Assembly (NCBI RefSeq): GCF_937616625.2
Contig: NC_065574.1
Location: 55,146,052 to 55,210,051, forward strand
Source of the DNA: Mercurialis annua
Lineage: Eukaryota > Streptophyta > Magnoliopsida > Malpighiales > Euphorbiaceae
Reading direction: 5' to 3'
DNA length: 64,000 bases
The position numbers and the translations under genes are program-made. This document shows, one piece after another, positions 25,345-37,667 of the stretch. Under the pieces are notes generated by a model that made no database searches, was not told where the DNA came from, and saw only the letters and a program-made list of their open reading frames with translations. The first letter of the stretch is position 1. Every line of letters starts with the position of its first letter.

Positions 25345-25770
25345 TTTAAAAATGAATATACTTGAGCTGTTTCTGACATGTATCAGAGATGTCTAACATA
25401 TGTATTCGATATGTATCAAATATGTATCTCAAAGACACTCTGATACTATTAATGAAACACATTTGATACTTAATCTTATAATTATTTAAAGTAACAATAT
25501 AATGACGATATATTCACATAAAATATTTATTTTACATACATATACAAATTATAAATATTTTTATATGTATGTAAATTATAAATATTTTTTGGAAGCATTA
25601 TGTCGTATTATAAATATTTTCTAACACCCTCTCGAGCGTAATAACAAGTTGATTTGGTACCAAAAATATTACATTGCCAACCTCCTTTATTAGATAGGTA
25701 CATATGGCATATCATTAATCAAAAAATATAAAATTAACATGCAAAGATAATAAATTCTTAGATAATAACT

Positions 25771-25811
<41 letters not shown>

Positions 25812-26195
25812 AAAATATTTGTAATTTACATACATATAAAAATTAAATTTTATAAACAATTTAAATACATTTTATTTACATCTTAGAGACAATTTAAATA
25901 CATTTTTAAAAAAAATAAAACAGTATGCGAAACTTCTCACTAATGACATTGTTAAAATTATAAATTACAAATAAAAAAAACACATAAGAGAAGTTACCAA
26001 ATAATAATATATATACTAATCTATATCACGTAATGCATAAAAAATAAAAGATTATACATCTCTTCAATTATATAAATAGATGATAAATTTTAAATACATA
26101 AATAATACATTACTTTTTCATTCATAGTGCTATCATATTTTCTAAATAAATATACTATCATTCTTAAAAAAAAAATTGAATTAAACTCTATCCAA

Positions 26196-26340
26196 TTATG
26201 CACTTCCTTCAAATGGATTGAATGACGAGGTTGATGAGGTTTGGTTGCAACGAACTTTCACAATTCTTCTGGCTGGCAACACCTGATCACTACTACTCTT
26301 GAAAGTTCTAATCTCTTCCTCTACATCTTTATTCCACGAT
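26196..26340 (-). pseudogene. NUP50: Nucleoporin-50-like captured fragment
   Basis: On the minus strand the frame reads SWNKDVEEEIRTFKSSSDQV, then LPARRIVKVRCN, then NPFEGSA and a TAA. Plant and animal Nup50 proteins have an N-terminal motif of this shape: a phenylalanine-lysine-acidic helix, RRIVKVRRN, a Ser/Thr-rich spacer, then NPFAGI, which helps bind importin-alpha. The fragment lies in antisense orientation inside the MULE and ends soon after the motif, so it is a captured piece, not a working nucleoporin. The call rests on motif recall and should be tested by a protein search. Confidence 0.5.
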
Positions 26341-27397
26341 GTATCAGAGATGTATCGATAATATATCTAAGATAATTTAGATACATTTTTTATACATCTC
26401 AGAGATAATTTAAATATATTTTTTAAGAAAATACATTTAGTAGATACATCTCACATAAATAGTCACATCACTAGAGAGTCTTCCAATTTTTTCTCATTTT
26501 ATGAGCAAAGTTTCTTTTATGTCATCATTTTTTCCGGATGAATCTGACTCATCTGCTTTTCTTTTGAATAAACTAGTTCTCATCGGTTTCTTCAAATTTC
26601 TTGAAAGTATTATTCTCACTAGAGCCATCTAAAGTTAAACTAAGAGGATAATCACCTCCACCTCAACCATAAACTGATTGTATTAATAATTAGTATCACT
26701 TTCCATTTACACTCTACTACTTCTCTTTGTTCTTCGTCTGCAATTATTTGCTTCAAGGCTCATGGTCAACAAATTGTCATTATTATTATTACTATCATTG
26801 TTATTAAGTTATTAACAAACATAGCTCTACCGTTTTAATCACTCACACAACTACCTAAAAAATTACCCTTCATAACAACCTAAAATCTATTAAAACCAAA
26901 TCTTGTAGAAAACCCATTAAAATAACACGAAACCCAGTAACAAATTTTCACCAAAATCCTAAAACCCCAATTCCATAAAAATCAAACCTTTAAAATGGGA
27001 ATCAAAATTTTGTTCTATTTCAATCACAATTTAAAGATATCCAGAAAACCCTAAAACTTTAAAATAAAATTTATGAAATTGCAAATGCTTAACTAGTAGT
27101 TCGAATTCCAAACTACATACAAAACCTGCAAATCGAATCATTGATGAATTGAGTTGTAGAAATTAAGAAAGTAAAACACAGTGTAGAAAGAAAGTAATAG
27201 AAATGTGTGATTTTTTTTTAATAGTGTGTGTCACATGTAAGGTTATAATTAAGTATGTATTTTGTGTAATAAATCCCCATTTTCAGCTCTTAATTGTAAA
27301 TGTCAACTTAGCACTCAATGAAAATAATTAGCACACTTAGCATTTTTGAAAAGAATCACCGGTTTTAGAATATTTGTGTAATTTTTCCCATAATTTA

Positions 27398-28170
27398 TAC
27401 AATCTCATTTATTATCTGCAAAATTAAAAGCATTAATATTAAGGATTTCCTCATTCTCACTGTATAAATTAGAGCTTTTTATTAGTACGTATTGAAGCTT
27501 TAAGTATAACTTGCTGCATTTAAATAAAATTATTTGCTTTTAAGGGATATATTTACACTTATTGTCCTTGGACTATGGACCTATGGTCTCTTTTATCCGA
27601 CTGTCTCTAAATTTTATTCAGTAGCTTAGCTCCCATTGTTCCTGAACATTTATTTCACAATTTGGTAGTTCCTATCGTTATTGTTGTGCCGTTTCTATCA
27701 ATTTTAATGACGTGACTTACCAACTGAAGTCCTATATGGGCGCTTAAAGTTCTAATTTTTGTCACGCGATGCTGCAATTTTAGATGTCCATCTCCAGTTG
27801 GCATTATTAAAATTGACGAAAACAGTGTAGGAGTGACGACAGGGACAACCAAGTTATTAAATAAAACTATAGGAATGGTTGGGATATAAATTGAAATTTA
27901 AGGACGATTAAAGAGAGACGATATTCCATGAACATCTGGTGTAAACAATCAACTTTTAAGAGATATATAAGTCTAATGTAAATACGAGTTTTTCATTCGA
28001 TTGTCATACATCAGTCATCTTGATGTTATAATTGTATATAACATATTGTTGATGCATTTGATCAACTTCCATTAATCAAAACAAAATTCTCTCAACTTCT
28101 TCTTAATCAGCATAATGCTAAGTGAACAAAATTTTCAAAAAAATAAAAATATAACTAAAATTATGTTTAA
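27398..28170. other. Intergenic; 3' flank of the second ATL gene
   Basis: AT-rich sequence. A region with inverted similarity around ATTTTGTCACGCG-like motifs at 27655-27850 may be another MITE (the arms near 27656 and 27840 are related), but no clean ends were found. No gene is seen. Confidence 0.3.
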
Positions 28171-29247
28171 TTAAACAGGGCTAATGATATTACGTACCCT
28201 TCCATGCCTAGCAAGGAAAAATCTCCCACTTGAAAATGATCTCTTCATTCTAACTTTTTTTCCTCTATGGCCAAATCTAGACTTGCTAATCACTTCTAAC
28301 GAATGATTGGCCGATGCAGGATAACCAGATAAGCAATCTTCATCATTTTCATTAGCTCTCAAAATATCAGCAACTGAATATGTATGAGTATGATCCATTG
28401 AAAATGATCGCCTTATGAATTGATGACGATCGCACCTTTCATCTCGCGCTGCTGGAATTACGGGTGAAATAGAAATGAACCCCGGGCTAGGAAAAATTCC
28501 TGGTTCCGCCATTGTATCTCTCTCGTCCAATCTTCTCAAATCGCTAACAACACGAAAAGGCATTGTAGTTGCTCGAGTTGCTTCATCATTTTGCGCACTT
28601 TGCGTCGTAACGGCTACATTAAGAGCTAAGCTTTCCGTCGATGGCGCCAGAAGAGGAAAAACAATGTTAGCGCGGCATAAAGGGCAATTAGAGTGAGATG
28701 TAAGCCAAGTATCAATACAATAAACATGAAAAGCATGGCTACACTTAGGCAGAAGCCTAATGCTTTCATCTTCTTGAAATTCGCTTAAACAAACCGAACA
28801 ATCCGAACTTCCATTGATCAAACCCTCTTCTTTCTTAAACTTACACATTGTGATTGATTTGATCAAAGCTTCATCTAATCCAATTGAAGTAACTATCCAA
28901 GGCTCATGGAGATTTGGATTGTGATTTTCCTCCATTAATTCTTCAACTGGCTCTTGGTTTTCTCTTCTTGATCTAGATGAATTAATACTATTGTTTCCAC
29001 AATATTTGGAAATTACAGTATAATAGCTTACCAAAAGAAAAGCGGTTACCAAAATTCCGATAACGGCGATCACCAGAGGGGACGAAACTGCGCTTGAATT
29101 ATCGTCAGGGAATTCATCAAAAGCCGGAGGAGGAGGAGGGTAGAAGATGTAGCACCATTGTCGGCAGTAAATGCTGCAAAATCCTTTAGAACAATCTCTA
29201 CCATTCTCATAAGGAATCCATGTTTTTAGAGTGCCCACTGATACCAT
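28171..29247 (-). CDS. ATL-family RING-H2 finger protein, ATL51/52-like
   Basis: An intronless 358-residue ORF. The N-terminus has a Cys-rich segment (CSKGFCSIYCRQWCYIFYPP, residues 19-38) with a proline run. One membrane segment follows at about 57-78 (SPLVIAVIGILVTAFLLVSY), a GLD motif at 123-125, and a canonical RING-H2 at 150-191 with ligands C150, C153, C169, H171, H174, C177, C188 and C191. The ATL proline (LLPKC) and the E2-contacting tryptophan (DTWL) are both present, so catalysis as an E3 ubiquitin ligase is expected. The cysteine-plus-PPPPP start is typical of the ATL51/52/54 branch. The basic, Ser-rich C-terminus (KSRFGHRGKKVRMKRSFSSG) is also common there. It differs from the ATL at 16923 in length and branch, so the two are not a tandem duplicate. 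Confidence 0.94.
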   Translation of the reverse strand: MVSVGTLKTWIPYENGRDCSKGFCSIYCRQWCYIFYPPPPPAFDEFPDDNSSAVSSPLVIAVIGILVTAFLLVSYYTVISKYCGNNSINSSRSRRENQEPVEELMEENHNPNLHEPWIVTSIGLDEALIKSITMCKFKKEEGLINGSSDCSVCLSEFQEDESIRLLPKCSHAFHVYCIDTWLTSHSNCPLCRANIVFPLLAPSTESLALNVAVTTQSAQNDEATRATTMPFRVVSDLRRLDERDTMAEPGIFPSPGFISISPVIPAARDERCDRHQFIRRSFSMDHTHTYSVADILRANENDEDCLSGYPASANHSLEVISKSRFGHRGKKVRMKRSFSSGRFFLARHGRVRNIISPV

Positions 29248-31020
29248 AACTAATGTTGCACAGAAACTCGTCGAGTACCACGTTTTTTATTTTCGTAAAC
29301 GCTTCAAAAACTCAAAAATCGACGTAGATAATCTAGTTCTACAATCTCATTCGGCATTTATGTTTAGATGTCACATAAGCATATTGTACTCATCTATCCT
29401 ATCCGGGAGCGCTACCACAAAGAGCCTCGGATAGGCTCTAGCCTCGACTGCCGTCGGAATATATTGAAATTTTTGAGAGAAAAAGATAAAATTTGTAGAG
29501 AAGTTAAAACTAAAGCGCCTAGGATAGCCTTTAATTTCTTTTTTTTTCTTCAATATTTTTTCTCTTTTTTTTTTCTTTTTCTTTATCACTCTCTTTGAGA
29601 TGTGATGGTGTATTTGTTGACTAATGTAATGGGAAGTGTGATGTTGGTTGGTTTCATTAAAGCAGCCAATACCTTTATTAATAGCCAACTAAAATACAGT
29701 TGAGATATTGATAAAAAAAAGAAAGAATCTCTTAAACAGGCAAAATCTAATTTTCAGATTTATATGCCAAAACTGATCTTCCTAATAGAGCAATTAAATT
29801 AATGCATACTTGTATTATTGGTTCAGGATAAGATTAAAATCAAGTTTCCGGAAGCAAGTCGTACGGTAATTGATCCTGAAAATATTTAAATTATCGTATT
29901 TTTATAATTTGGTGATTAAATTTTTAGTTATGAAATTTTTATTTATTTTATTTTTAGTTATAAAATTTCAGTAATTGATCCTGAAAGTAGAAAGAGACAT
30001 CATAATTTTGTATGAAAATATACTTTGTTGCTCTTCTTTCAAATTACGAGTTGAATGATACCTTTTTTTCAATAGAGAAAGAAAAAAATAAAAACTACAT
30101 AAAGTAGTACTGGAATAATTTTCTAAATTAAGAGATAAAATAAATAAATATAATCATTATGAGTTAAAAAAAAACTTGCTAAAATTAAATCAGAACTGAA
30201 TGAGTGCTATTATAATCAAATAGTGAGGTATAAGATAACATCTTTTAGTGAGAGAAATATTTTTTAACAAGAAAGAGGAAGTGAGAGAGGAGGGACAAAG
30301 AACAAAAAAATCAAGTAACTTAATAAAGAGCTATATTTTGTAGTTAGAATAAAATTATAATTTTTTAAATAAAAGAGTAAAAAATACGATTTCTTAATGT
30401 CTTTGTAAATGAGATCCGTAACTATCTTGGTCTCTTTCTAATTCAAGTTGTGTTTATAAATTATATATAATCGATTATGGTTTCTTTAAAATAAATAAAG
30501 GTATTTGAAATATATAATATTTTACAGCCAAATGATTAAAAAATATCAAATTTTTAATGAAAGTTTCATAAAAATCCAAACTTTTCAATTTTATTCAATG
30601 TGTTCTAAAACATATAATTTCGTTTTAATTATATCCAATTATACAGTTTTACTTATGTGGCGCTTATGTGTGGCATTGCCACATCAGCGCCATATAGACG
30701 TCACATGAGTAAAATCACGTAGTTGGACATTATTGAAATGAAATCATGCGTTTCAGGACACATTTGATAAACTTGAAAGGTTTGAACATTTGTGAAATTT
30801 TCTTCAAAGTTCTAACATTTTTTAGTCATTTCGCCTATTTTTATTAGTTTCATTGCTCAATTTGCATAAAAATCAAAATAATAATTTTATTTTATTTTAT
30901 TTATAATTTAATTTTTGAAATCAACCGAAATTATGACCGTAAATCAGACCTGGTCGATTTTAAATTGATCTAAAAATATTCAAGAGGCATTCTATGCTAC
31001 AAATTGCCAGTTTTAAATTG
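29248..31020. other. Intergenic upstream of the second ATL gene
   Basis: This includes the promoter side of the minus-strand ATL. There is a GC-richer patch with TATCCGGGAGCGC near 29400 and a long pyrimidine-rich run at 29528-29600. GTAATTGATCCTGAAA occurs at 29865 and 29970 as a direct repeat flanking AT-rich sequence. No gene is recognisable. Confidence 0.35.
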
Positions 31021-31039
31021 AAACCGCCAATTTTTGAGT

Positions 31040-31250
31040 CGTGGCCAGGGATGTATACGAAACGAGATGCTCGCGAGCAGCTCGTGTTCGACTCGATAAG
31101 AGCTCGGCACGTGTTTGTTCGTATTCCAAACAAACTAAACTCGAGCTTGATTCTATGTTCGTTAATTTAAACGAGCCAAGCTCGCTTTCGTCACAAACAG
31201 CTCGATTAGTTGCTCGTGAACAGGATCGTGAACAACCTTGAATAAGAGTC
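31040..31250. mobile_element. CTCGAGCTCG-rich DNA-transposon remnant
   Basis: A GC-rich island packed with GAGCTCG, GCTCGCGAGC, CTCGTG and CGAGCC motifs, starting GGGATGTATACGAAACGAG at about 31049. Plant hAT-type MITEs with a GGGGTGTTCATTCGAAC-type start have such interiors. Only one plausible end is present, so the copy is truncated. Confidence 0.45.
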
Positions 31251-31899
31251 CATGAACAAAATTGTTTAGAAATTCAATTAGTGTTGGCTAACTAACTCAT
31301 ATTTAAATTAACTTATATAAATATCTTTTATAATTTTGAAATTACATGGTTCAACAAAACTACATAGTTTTGATATAATGTAATTTTGATATAAGAAACT
31401 TATAATCTAATATTTTGGACAATTAGTTGTTTTGTTTGTTTTTAGAATTTTATATTGTTTATATTTTTATTATTTATGTTTGGATAATTTTTTATTGGAC
31501 TTGCCGGTTGTACTTTAATATGTGTTTGGAAAAATCCATTATTAGGTATTGTTTTTTTTTATAATTTATTAGCTCATATTTATATTCGTTAGACTGCCGG
31601 TCATTGTAACCTGAAATTACTAGAGTAAGTAGATTTGTGTATTGTCTATATTTCAAAATTTGATTAAATTAGTATTAAATTTCCAAAAGACAGTCATGAA
31701 AGTTTGTATAGCATTAGCTTGAGCCCTTTTATCAAAAACTTTGATAAGTGGTGTGAGAAAACCAAGATTCAGCATTTAGTCTCCCCTAGACAGCCAGTGT
31801 TGCCACCTTTTCTCTTCTTTTCATCTTACCTTCTTTAAAAGTTAAAACCTCGCCAATAATTGTGGCATGTAGACAAGACAAAGATGAAATAAATTGCCA

Positions 31900-32065
31900 A
31901 TGACCTCCTAGTTTAATTGGCTAAGGAGTGAGGCATAAGACTTAAGGATTTTGGGTTTGATCCCTCACGTGGACAAAAGGGAGGAAAAATTTGAAGGTTT
32001 ATTAAAGGCATTTGAAGAAAGCTCACAACATCAGAAGTGTCAAAAGCAGCGGCTGTGGCATCGTT
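31900..32065 (+). mobile_element. tRNA-derived SINE-like sequence
   Basis: Box A-like TAGTTTAATTGGCTAAGG (31909-31926) and box B-like TGGGTTTGATCCCTC (31952-31966) lie at tRNA-like spacing in a segment clearly less AT-rich than its flanks. It cannot fold as an intact tRNA (no acceptor stem seen). I could not define a target duplication. Confidence 0.5.
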
Positions 32066-32199
32066 TTCCACATGATGGCGGACTCGTAATGGCGATACGT
32101 TCAACGTAAACAGTGTTGATGGTGTGTCTGGCGTTTAAATTTGTATATATTTATAAGTAGTAGTATATATATAGTTTGTTTGTAGCTTTGTAGTAGTAG

Positions 32200-33491
32200 T
32201 ATTGTTATCTCTATCTCTGTTAAAAAAAAGATGAAATAAATTAATTTAGATATAAAAAGTTTACATTTATCTTTATTTAATAGTCTTTCCATACAATAAA
32301 AATAAATACATATAATAATTTGAGTGTTTCAAAATATAAATAAAATTGTTATTTTAATGATTAATTTAAAATATTTATATTATCCTTTATATAACAATTT
32401 TACTGCTTTCTTTTAATTATCCAATATAAAAGATAATTTTTAATCTTAAAAAACAATTAGTTAATTTTTTAAATTTATTTTTAATCTCAAAAGATCATTG
32501 GTGCTTTGACAATATATTGTTACTAATAGTTATATATTTAGATAAAAAAATAAAAAAAAATAATAAAAAAATAACTAATTTACTTATATACATAGAGTGT
32601 TTATTTAATTTTCCATTAAAACAAATAAATTTGTATTGTTATCTCTATCTCTGTTAAAAAAAGATGAAATAAATTAATTTAGATATAAAAAGTTTACATT
32701 TATCTTTATTTAATACTCTTTCCATACAATAAAAATAAATACATATAATACTTTGAGTGTTTCAAAATATAAATAAAATTGTTATTTTAATGATTAATTT
32801 AAAATATTTATATTATCCTTTATATAACAATTTTACTGCTTTCTTTTAATTATCCAATATAAAATATAATTTTTAATCTTAAAAAACAATTAGTTAATTT
32901 TTTAAATTTATTTTTAATCTCAAAAGATCATTGGTGCTTTGACAATATATTGTTACTAATAGTTATATATTTAGATAAAAAAATAATAAAAAAATAATAA
33001 AAAAATAACTAATTTACTTATATACATAGAGTGTTTATTTAATTTTCCATTAAAACAAATAAATTTGTATTGTTATCTCTATCTCTGTTAAAAAAAAATG
33101 AAATAAATTAATTTAGATATAAAAAGTTTACATTTATCTTTATTTAATACTCTTTCCATACAATAAAAATAAATACATAGAATACTTTGAGTGTTTCAAA
33201 ATATAAATAAAATTGTTATTTTAATGATTAATTTAAAATATTTATATTATCCTTTATATAACAATTTTACTGCTTTCTTTTAATTATCCAATATAAAATA
33301 TAATTTTTAATCTTAAAAAACAATTAGTTAATTTTTTAAATTTATTTTTAATCTCAAAAGATCATTGGTGCTTTGACAATATATTGTTACTAATAGTTAT
33401 ATATTTAGATAAAAAAATAATAAAAAAATAACTAATTTACTTATATACATAGAGTGTTTATTTAATTTTCCATTAAAACAAATAAATTTGT
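32200..33491 (+). repeat. Three-copy tandem repeat, 434-bp unit
   Basis: Units start at 32200, 32634 and 33068 with TATTGTTATCTCTATCTCTG and each ends with CCATTAAAACAAATAAATTT. The third copy is about 10 bp shorter, from fewer AATAAA units. Differences are a few substitutions and homopolymer length changes, so the duplication is recent compared with other repeats here. The unit is very AT-rich and encodes nothing visible. Confidence 0.9.
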
Positions 33492-34393
33492 CTATAAATA
33501 GACGACTCTTTGGAATTTCTCAATGACTTAAAATTATTTTTCAAATTTATCTGTCTATTAAATTACTTCATTAACTGGCTGATTCAAATTTTGTAATTAT
33601 TCACTAATATGCTTAATAAATAGCATATAGTCTTTTTGTCTTATTTTAGAATTTTCGTACCAATGAAATATAACTCAAATGAGGTAAGCGTTTGAAAAAA
33701 ATCTGCTAGGTTGCGGTTCAATTTCTCCCACAAACGTTTTCTTTCTCCAATAATCAAAGCAAGTTCAAGGCCGGATTAACCCTTTATTCAATTCACAAGT
33801 GTAATGTATAATAACAAGAGAATGAGCAGGCTTTAATGGAAACCTGACATTCTTATTACCAAACAAAATATAATTCATGAAAAGGTATAGTAACTAACAC
33901 CTAAATCTACTGAAATGAACTACAATCATGCTGCAAAATAAAATAAATTGCATGGAGAACAACTTCCAAAAACTAGAAGAGGCGGCCTTACCGAAGCAAT
34001 GTAGCTGGATGAAATTAAGCGGAATTGGGAGGAGCGGGCAGTCCTAACTCCGTCTAGACTAATGAAATTTCTATGATTAAAATACATTATGGTACAAGAT
34101 TTGTTTGATACAAATTACAACAAAGATTCTAATGAGCATCAAGATTTGCACATACAGGTAAGCGAATTTGTGAAATGTTATATGCCAATTATATAAAACA
34201 AGTGCAAATATAGAATTGAATTTTACTACAATGCACTCGCAAAGGTTAGAAACATATACAGATTAAGATGAACACGGGAAACGCTTTCGGCCGCAACAAT
34301 GCCCATGAATCCATGATAAATATATCTGCTGATGCTATACTGCTATCGTCAACCTGCAAATCAATTACAAAATCCAAAAAATGGCCTTATATA
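33492..34393. other. Intergenic / 3' flank of the chloroplast RNP gene
   Basis: No gene is seen. The part next to 34394 probably contains the 3' UTR of the minus-strand RNP gene. Confidence 0.4.
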
Positions 34394-37142
34394 TTACTCT
34401 TCGGGTTGGCCTTCAACATTTTCCTCTTGCTTTTCATTTCCAGTTTCCTTGGTCTTTTGATCGCTAAATTTTAGACGAAGTGGTCGTCCCATTAATTCCT
34501 ACAGCACAAGACCAATAATGGAAGGGTCAATTTCATGTCTTGCTAATCTAAAATATTTATAAGATTGGCCAAGAAAGACTGTATACATGCAGAGATGCAC
34601 ACAATGGTGGATAATGATCAGGAAGATGCATAAACTATTAACTAGTACTGATACAATAATTAAAATTATTAATCTATGATTCATATATAGCATTATCGGT
34701 CAATTTCCGCAAGGAGCACACAACTAAAATGGTGAAAGAATATCTAATCTTATCACCAACTAATTAGTATACACTAGAAGACAAACACATAAGAGATAGA
34801 ATTTACAAAAGATTAGAATGGAAAAGTTCACAGCTAGTTATTTTTTTCTTCATGATAAAAATTAAATCCAAACTACAAAATGCCATCACGAACTTGTTTA
34901 AGTTTTAACGTAACAGACAGTATTAATCAGAGTTTAGAATGTAAAGCTACATTTTCAGCTATGATTACAGTCATATGAGTACGTAAATTTTTCATAACAT
35001 CATAACACAATGAACCAGTGAAAGCAATCAACAGTTTCTAAAACAATGCATAGATTCAACTTGATTAATTTTTTCTTACCTTCCCATCCAAAGCCGAAAT
35101 CGCAGCCTCTGCTTCCTCTCTTGTTGCAAATGAAACAAAACCATAGCCCGAGGATCGCCCTGAAGGGCCATCAAAGACAACCCTACTAGAAACCGGGCTA
35201 AAATTAGTGGAAAAGAATTCTCTCAGATGAGTCGATCTAACTTTCCAAGCAAGATTAGACACATAAAGCTTATGCCTTGTCTCGGTATCAGGAGTGCCCG
35301 GAGGGGGTGGAGGTGAAGGTCTCTTCAATCTCTTTGCGTATTCCACTCTAATAATTCTACCTGATACTTCCTGCAACGAAAAGTTAAAAATTTAATGGAA
35401 GAGCATCGTAGAAACACTAGAAACAATATGTTGGATAACTGCAAAAATTAGCAAACAAGAAATTTGAATGTGAACTCAAAGCATTTATGGAATTGAAGAA
35501 ACTAAACGTAAAATATGGTATGAACAATTGGTGTTCAATAATATAGTATAAACTATTGGAAAATGTTGAATAGCGAAAACACGACATGGTTATTTGTCAG
35601 TTTGAGGCTCAATTTTGAGCGACACCCACTTTGTGAAAGTGCCTGGTCTTAGCAGTTTTGCGTTATTTACCGTGAATATATCAAAACTGTATATTTATAT
35701 GCTCAAAATGATTTTGCGGAAACTCTTGAACAACAGACAAGTCTGCTTAAGCAAAAGACAGTCTCGAATGAATGATGCAAATCAGCTCCATACATATCGC
35801 AAATAACAGAATTTTGTCTTACTAATTTGATAAAGTAAAGCATACACAAAACCTGAAATTTTGGAAACAAAAGCTTGTTTTTTCATAAAAATTAGATATG
35901 GCATATGCAGATAAACAAATATTGGCTGCTACTCAAAACAGGAAACACATACAAATTTAACAACACAAAAAGACCAACTGAAAAGAAAATAATGAGCTCA
36001 CATGAGAATCAAATTTCTCAACACAAGCCTGAGCTTCCTCAGCAGATTCCATTGTCACAAATGCAAAGCCTCTACTCCTTCCATTACTTTGCTTTATAAT
36101 CTACATTTCAACTCACAATAATAAAAACACACATCAAAACCAACATTTACATTCAAAACTACAATTTAAAATAGAGTTATTTGCATAATTAATTCCCAAC
36201 ATTTCACTTTTGCAGCAATTCAACTCATTCCTTAAAACGTCGCATCGCACATCCAATCTTTCAATTTTTGACATTGTGTAACATATTTTTATCATATGAC
36301 ATCATTTTATACAAAATGGTGACGACTATAGGCTACACAATGCAAATGCGAGAAAATCTCGTCCACCACATCATCTGTAAATTAAGTCAATTACATTATA
36401 ACACTTCACATATTACAATATCACCATTATAACTAGAACACATTTATCATAAAAGTACCATCATTTTAATGAAAAAGTGTCACAATGTAATTGGCTTCGT
36501 CTAGGATGACGTGGTAGACTCGGTCTATCGGAAAATTTATCTGCAATTGCGCGAAACATTGGAATGTTCTATGCGGAGAAATTACGAGGTAGAATCACTC
36601 CACCATGTTATCAATGGACTAAGCCGATCAATATTATAACACATCATTAAAATAATGCCAATATTATACATTAAAATTTGTACACATTTATTATAATTTA
36701 TCATAATCGCTATAAAAGTGAAACATTAAAATTTAGTATGCAAATAGCTCAAAATAATTGAAGGGGAACAAACCTCAACATCTGTTACAGTCCCACATTC
36801 TCCAAATAAGTTCTTGATATCAGCAACAGAGAGAGACCATGGCAAATTAACCACATAAAGCTTCTTCTTATGGGGAGTTTCTTCTTGGGTTTTTTCGGAC
36901 CCGGTCGCCGGTATTAGTTCTTGCACAGTACTAGAGCATCGTTGAACAAAAATCACTCTACTGGTTTTTATTGTTGGGTTAAAGTTGATGGGAGGTAAAT
37001 TTTGGAAAAGGGAAGGGACAGAAGTGGAATTAAGTTTGTTACAGAGGCTAAGATGGGACAGTGGCAGTGGTGTTTTGGGAGATGATGAGAAGGAAGAAGG
37101 ATGAGGAGCCAAGAGAGAAAGGGCAATCTTTGTTGCTGCCAT
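34394..37142 (-). CDS. Chloroplast RNA-binding protein with two RRMs (33-kDa RNP-like)
   Basis: Four exons on the minus strand, all joined in phase 0 with GT-AG sites: 37142-36774, 36100-36002, 35370-35080 and 34498-34394, giving about 287 residues. The start is ATG at 37142 (MAATKIALSLLAPHP), and a Ser/Pro-rich, acid-poor N-terminus of roughly 70 residues looks like a chloroplast transit peptide. RRM1 has RNP2-like KLYVVNLPWS and RNP1-like GRSRGFAFVTM, the latter in exon 2. RRM2 has KLYVSNLAW and SSGYGFVSF in exon 3. The tail ELMGRPLRLKFS ends in an acidic KQEENVEGQPEE. The wording closely follows Arabidopsis At2g35410, annotated as a 33-kDa chloroplast ribonucleoprotein-like protein. Family members bind plastid mRNAs and affect their stability or editing. 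Intron 1 is AT-rich and carries two related MITEs. Confidence 0.9.
36341..36550. mobile_element. MULE-type MITE in RNP intron 1 (GAGAAATTC family)
   Basis: The element is about 36350-36541. It starts GAGAAAATCTCGTCCACCAC and its right arm contains GATGACGTGGTAGACTCGG. Flanks TGCAAATGC (36341-36349) and TGCAATTGC (36542-36550) match at 8 of 9 bases. The arms include the family core CATTATAACACTTC and its inverse. Confidence 0.65.
36576..36720. mobile_element. Second GAGAAATTC-family MITE in RNP intron 1, truncated
   Basis: It starts GAGAAATTACGAGGTAGAAT and continues with the family core TATAACACATCATTAAAATA. The right arm is not recognisable. It lies directly beside the complete copy at 36350-36541. 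Confidence 0.5.
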
Positions 37143-37667
37143 TGCTGTTGCTTCACACAAGTTTTCTTCAGAATGAACTCAAGTGAGGTGTTTTGGATAT
37201 TTGAGGGATAATATGGTCATTCCGTTATCATATTGAGGTTTATCGCTTTTCATTTTTTATTTTTTCTCGGCTATCGTCAATGGCTTATTTTTGCCGTCGA
37301 CGGTAGTCATCTCTTTGTGTTAGATTGGTTAAAAATTATCAACGACGAACATATCAAATTCATTTGTCGTGAATTAAGAACCAAAGATGATTTAAAAAAT
37401 TTCAACAACAAAAATAAAATTATTTAAGAGCTATAATAATTTTTTACATATTTTATTTTATTGTCTGTCTTTATTTATGACGGTTTGATTACATTTTTTT
37501 ATGAAATATATTTTTAAAAAAATTGATAGTGGTTGAATCATGATTGTAGTTTAATATTAAAAATTAATTTGGGGGTGATGAAAAGGTTTTGACCGAAAAC
37601 TGCATTTATCAGTGAAATAATTTGATATTTTTTTAATTTCTGTAAGTAGATTCTGAATAAGGCATGA

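Larger units (their letters stand above)
24480..25450 (+). repeat. TGTATC-type minirepeat field
   Basis: Many imperfect short units of the form ATGTATCAGTTATGTATC(C/A)GA occur at 24470-24535, 24890-24925 and 25375-25440, and again at 26337-26420. They are degenerate and irregularly spaced. Confidence 0.5.
24176..27397 (-). mobile_element. Mutator-like element (Pack-MULE type), 3.2 kb
   Basis: The element runs 24185-27388 between perfect 9-bp direct repeats CATAATTTA (24176-24184 and 27389-27397). Its ends are imperfect inverted repeats: left GAGTAAATGAAAAACTATTC, right inverse GGAAAAATTACACAAATATT. Inside are no transposase, a field of TGTATC-type minirepeats, AC/AT microsatellites, a nested Stowaway MITE (25070-25342) and an antisense host-gene-like fragment (26196-26340). 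A 9-bp duplication with terminal inverted repeats and a captured exon is the signature of a Pack-MULE. Confidence 0.7.

Noticed and set aside
32200..33491. CRISPR array or LTR pair
   Set aside because: Three head-to-tail 434-bp units without spacers, without coding between them, and in a plant context.
33690..33760. SINE-like GGTTGCGGTTCAATTTCTCC
   Set aside because: Only a box B-like word is present, with no box A at proper spacing.
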